Position numbers and translations under genes: made by a program. A stretch of DNA of 6,454 nt from JBBRHH01 sp038222915 (GTDB lineage: Bacteria; Planctomycetota; Phycisphaerae; Tepidisphaerales; Tepidisphaeraceae), in the NCBI GenBank assembly GCA_038222915.1, contig JBBRHH010000365.1, forward strand, positions 1 through 6,454, read 5' to 3'. Positions 5,053-6,454 of this stretch are shown here, in pieces. Positions within the stretch are counted from its first letter, which is position 1. The number at the start of each line of letters is the position of its first letter. A model generated the notes under the pieces. The model was not told the origin of the DNA and did not search any database. It worked only from the letters and a program-made list of their open reading frames with translations.

Positions 5053-6454
5053 GACGATTTTCACCACTAGCTTTCGGATTGCTTTCTCTGTTGGCCATTG
5101 GCGGTTGCGCAAAGTATGAACCGAAGCCATTGACGCCGGATGCGGTCCAGGAGGCATTGACGTTGCCACCTGTAGAGACACTTGAACTGCGGGCAAGACA
5201 GATGAAAGGGCCGCTGGTTCGCCCCGTGGCGCTGAACTTGGATGGCGGATTGTCGCCCGAAGAGGCGGGGGTGCTGGCGGTGCTGGTCAATCCGTCCTTG
5301 CGGGCGCAGCGCGATCGGCGTGGCTTGGCTTCAGCACAGCTTCTTCAAGCAGGGATCCTGCCCAATCCACAACTCGATTTCACGCTCGATCCGGTTACCG
5401 GCGGCGATACGACCGGCACTCGCGCCGGCTACAGCATCGGAGTCGGGTGGGAATTTACAGCGCTCTTGTCCCATGGGGCGAAGGTCGACGCGGCGCGGGC
5501 ACAGCAATCGTCGGTACATCTGGATGTGGCGTGGCAGGAGTGGCTGATTGCACAGGCTGCGAAGAAAGCGGTTTACGATCTGATGGTGATGCGCTTGCAG
5601 TTGGCGCGGGCGAAAGAGGTCGAGGGACAACTGTCGGAGAATTTAAAGGTGGTCCAGCGGGCGGTAGACGCCCATCAAAAGACACTGCTGGATGTTGCGG
5701 CGGCCGAGGTGGCGCAACAGCAGTCGCGGGCCGCGGCGGTTGCACAGGCGCATGAATTGAAACATCAGCAACTGGTCCTGAATCAGTCTCTGGGGTTGCA
5801 GTCCACTGCGCAGTTGAAGTTGAAGGAGCTGGGGGAGATGCGGCAGCCGGTCGAGTTGCCTTCTGAGATTTCATTGTTGCAGGGCCTTGAAGAGCGGCGG
5901 CTGGATTTGCTTGCGTTGAAGAAGGGGTATGAGAGCCAGGACGCGGTGGTGCGGGCGGCGATTCTCTCGCAATTTCCAAAGATCAGCGCTGGCTTTCATA
6001 AAGCCAGCGATACGACCAACGTGCACACGACCGGTTTTGGCATCACGGTCGATTTGCCGATCTTCGACCGCAATCAGGGGAATATCACCATAGAAGAGGC
6101 GACGCGGCAAAAGCTGTTTGATGAGTACGTGCTGCGGACATTTGAGGCGCGCTCGGCGATCGCGCTTGGTTTGGAAGATCTGCAGGCCGTGAAGGATCAA
6201 CTCGCGGTGACACAGGAGGCGGTGCCGAGTCTGCAGCGCGTGGTCGACACGTACAAAGCCGCGATGAACCAGGGAAACGTGGACGTCCTGAGCTACTACA
6301 CCGCGATGGGAACCCTTGTGCAGAAACAATTGGACGTCCTCAAGCTGCAACGGGACTTTCTGGATGCATGGGTCGCGCTGGAAATCACGGCCGGTCAGAC
6401 GTTGCGCATGGCGCCGGTTGCCACGACTACTCCCGTTGAGACTGGAAAGGCACC
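5049..6454 (+). CDS. TolC/CzcC-type outer-membrane efflux lipoprotein (partial at 3' end)
   Basis: An open frame runs from ATG 5049 to the end of the window: 468 codons without a stop, so only the C-terminus is missing. It begins with a lipoprotein signal, MRRF, then a hydrophobic core ending LLAIGGC with the lipidated Cys20, so the mature protein should be anchored in the outer membrane. Two outer-membrane-factor repeats are visible. The first starts with LVNPSLRAQRDRRGLASAQL and AGILPNPQLDF (79-111), the classic CzcC/CusC signature; the second contains GITVDLPIFDRNQGN (331-345). Long Ala/Gln/Leu helices near 145-250 and 350-450 form the periplasmic tunnel. Such proteins export metals or drugs with an adaptor and an RND pump, whose genes probably follow. 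AGGA abuts the ATG, which is too close for normal use. Alternatives are an upstream TTG at 5016 with GGGAG seven bases before it, or coupling to the short leader frame. The lipoprotein signal favours the ATG. Confidence 0.9.
   Translation, partial: MRRFSPLAFGLLSLLAIGGCAKYEPKPLTPDAVQEALTLPPVETLELRARQMKGPLVRPVALNLDGGLSPEEAGVLAVLVNPSLRAQRDRRGLASAQLLQAGILPNPQLDFTLDPVTGGDTTGTRAGYSIGVGWEFTALLSHGAKVDAARAQQSSVHLDVAWQEWLIAQAAKKAVYDLMVMRLQLARAKEVEGQLSENLKVVQRAVDAHQKTLLDVAAAEVAQQQSRAAAVAQAHELKHQQLVLNQSLGLQSTAQLKLKELGEMRQPVELPSEISLLQGLEERRLDLLALKKGYESQDAVVRAAILSQFPKISAGFHKASDTTNVHTTGFGITVDLPIFDRNQGNITIEEATRQKLFDEYVLRTFEARSAIALGLEDLQAVKDQLAVTQEAVPSLQRVVDTYKAAMNQGNVDVLSYYTAMGTLVQKQLDVLKLQRDFLDAWVALEITAGQTLRMAPVATTTPVETGKA

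Noticed and set aside
5455..6350. Minus-strand frames at 5455-5979 and 5871-6350
   Set aside because: Both lie antisense to the TolC-like gene, whose plus-strand frame is open through the window end and shows the family signatures. The Pro/Ala-rich translation of the first is a shadow.

Overview
The window looks like chromosomal DNA of a G+C-rich Gram-negative bacterium. The best guess is the Planctomycetota or a related PVC lineage. That rests on remembered resemblance of the secreted C25-like peptidase, the small membrane protein ending in a VGLMGA-type tail, and the unusual histidine kinase ATP-binding domain. It is an inference, not a database result.

Layout: bases 1-41 probably hold the last codons of a plus-strand gene, closed by a clear intrinsic terminator (51-87). 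From 4851 down to 117, five genes all read on the minus strand. In transcription order they are an OmpR-family response regulator (4851-4171), its sensor kinase (4174-2750, ATGA overlap), a secreted caspase/gingipain-fold cysteine peptidase (2695-1259), a three-helix membrane protein (1145-720) and an acidic protein with DUF4303-like features (692-117). The first three are packed closely enough to be one operon. A 113-bp gap before the fourth carries a REP-like palindrome, a perfect 17-bp tandem duplication and flanking 9-bp direct repeats, so the last two genes may be a separate unit.

On the other side, a 197-bp divergent intergenic region (4852-5048) separates the regulator from a plus-strand outer-membrane efflux lipoprotein of the TolC/CzcC type. 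This gene starts at 5049 and is still open at the window end. The region contains a good minus-strand promoter candidate, an interrupted dyad that could be the regulator's binding site, and a short open frame whose stop overlaps the efflux gene's start.

Working model (inference): the two-component pair senses an envelope signal, probably a metal ion or toxic compound. It controls itself and the divergent efflux operon, whose periplasmic adaptor and RND pump genes should lie beyond 6454. The cysteine peptidase sits where an efflux accessory gene might be expected, and it is the most unexpected component. The points most worth following up are the kinase with no recognisable G1 box, the regulator-kinase-peptidase arrangement, the possible coupled leader peptide, the intergenic dyad and the REP-like element.
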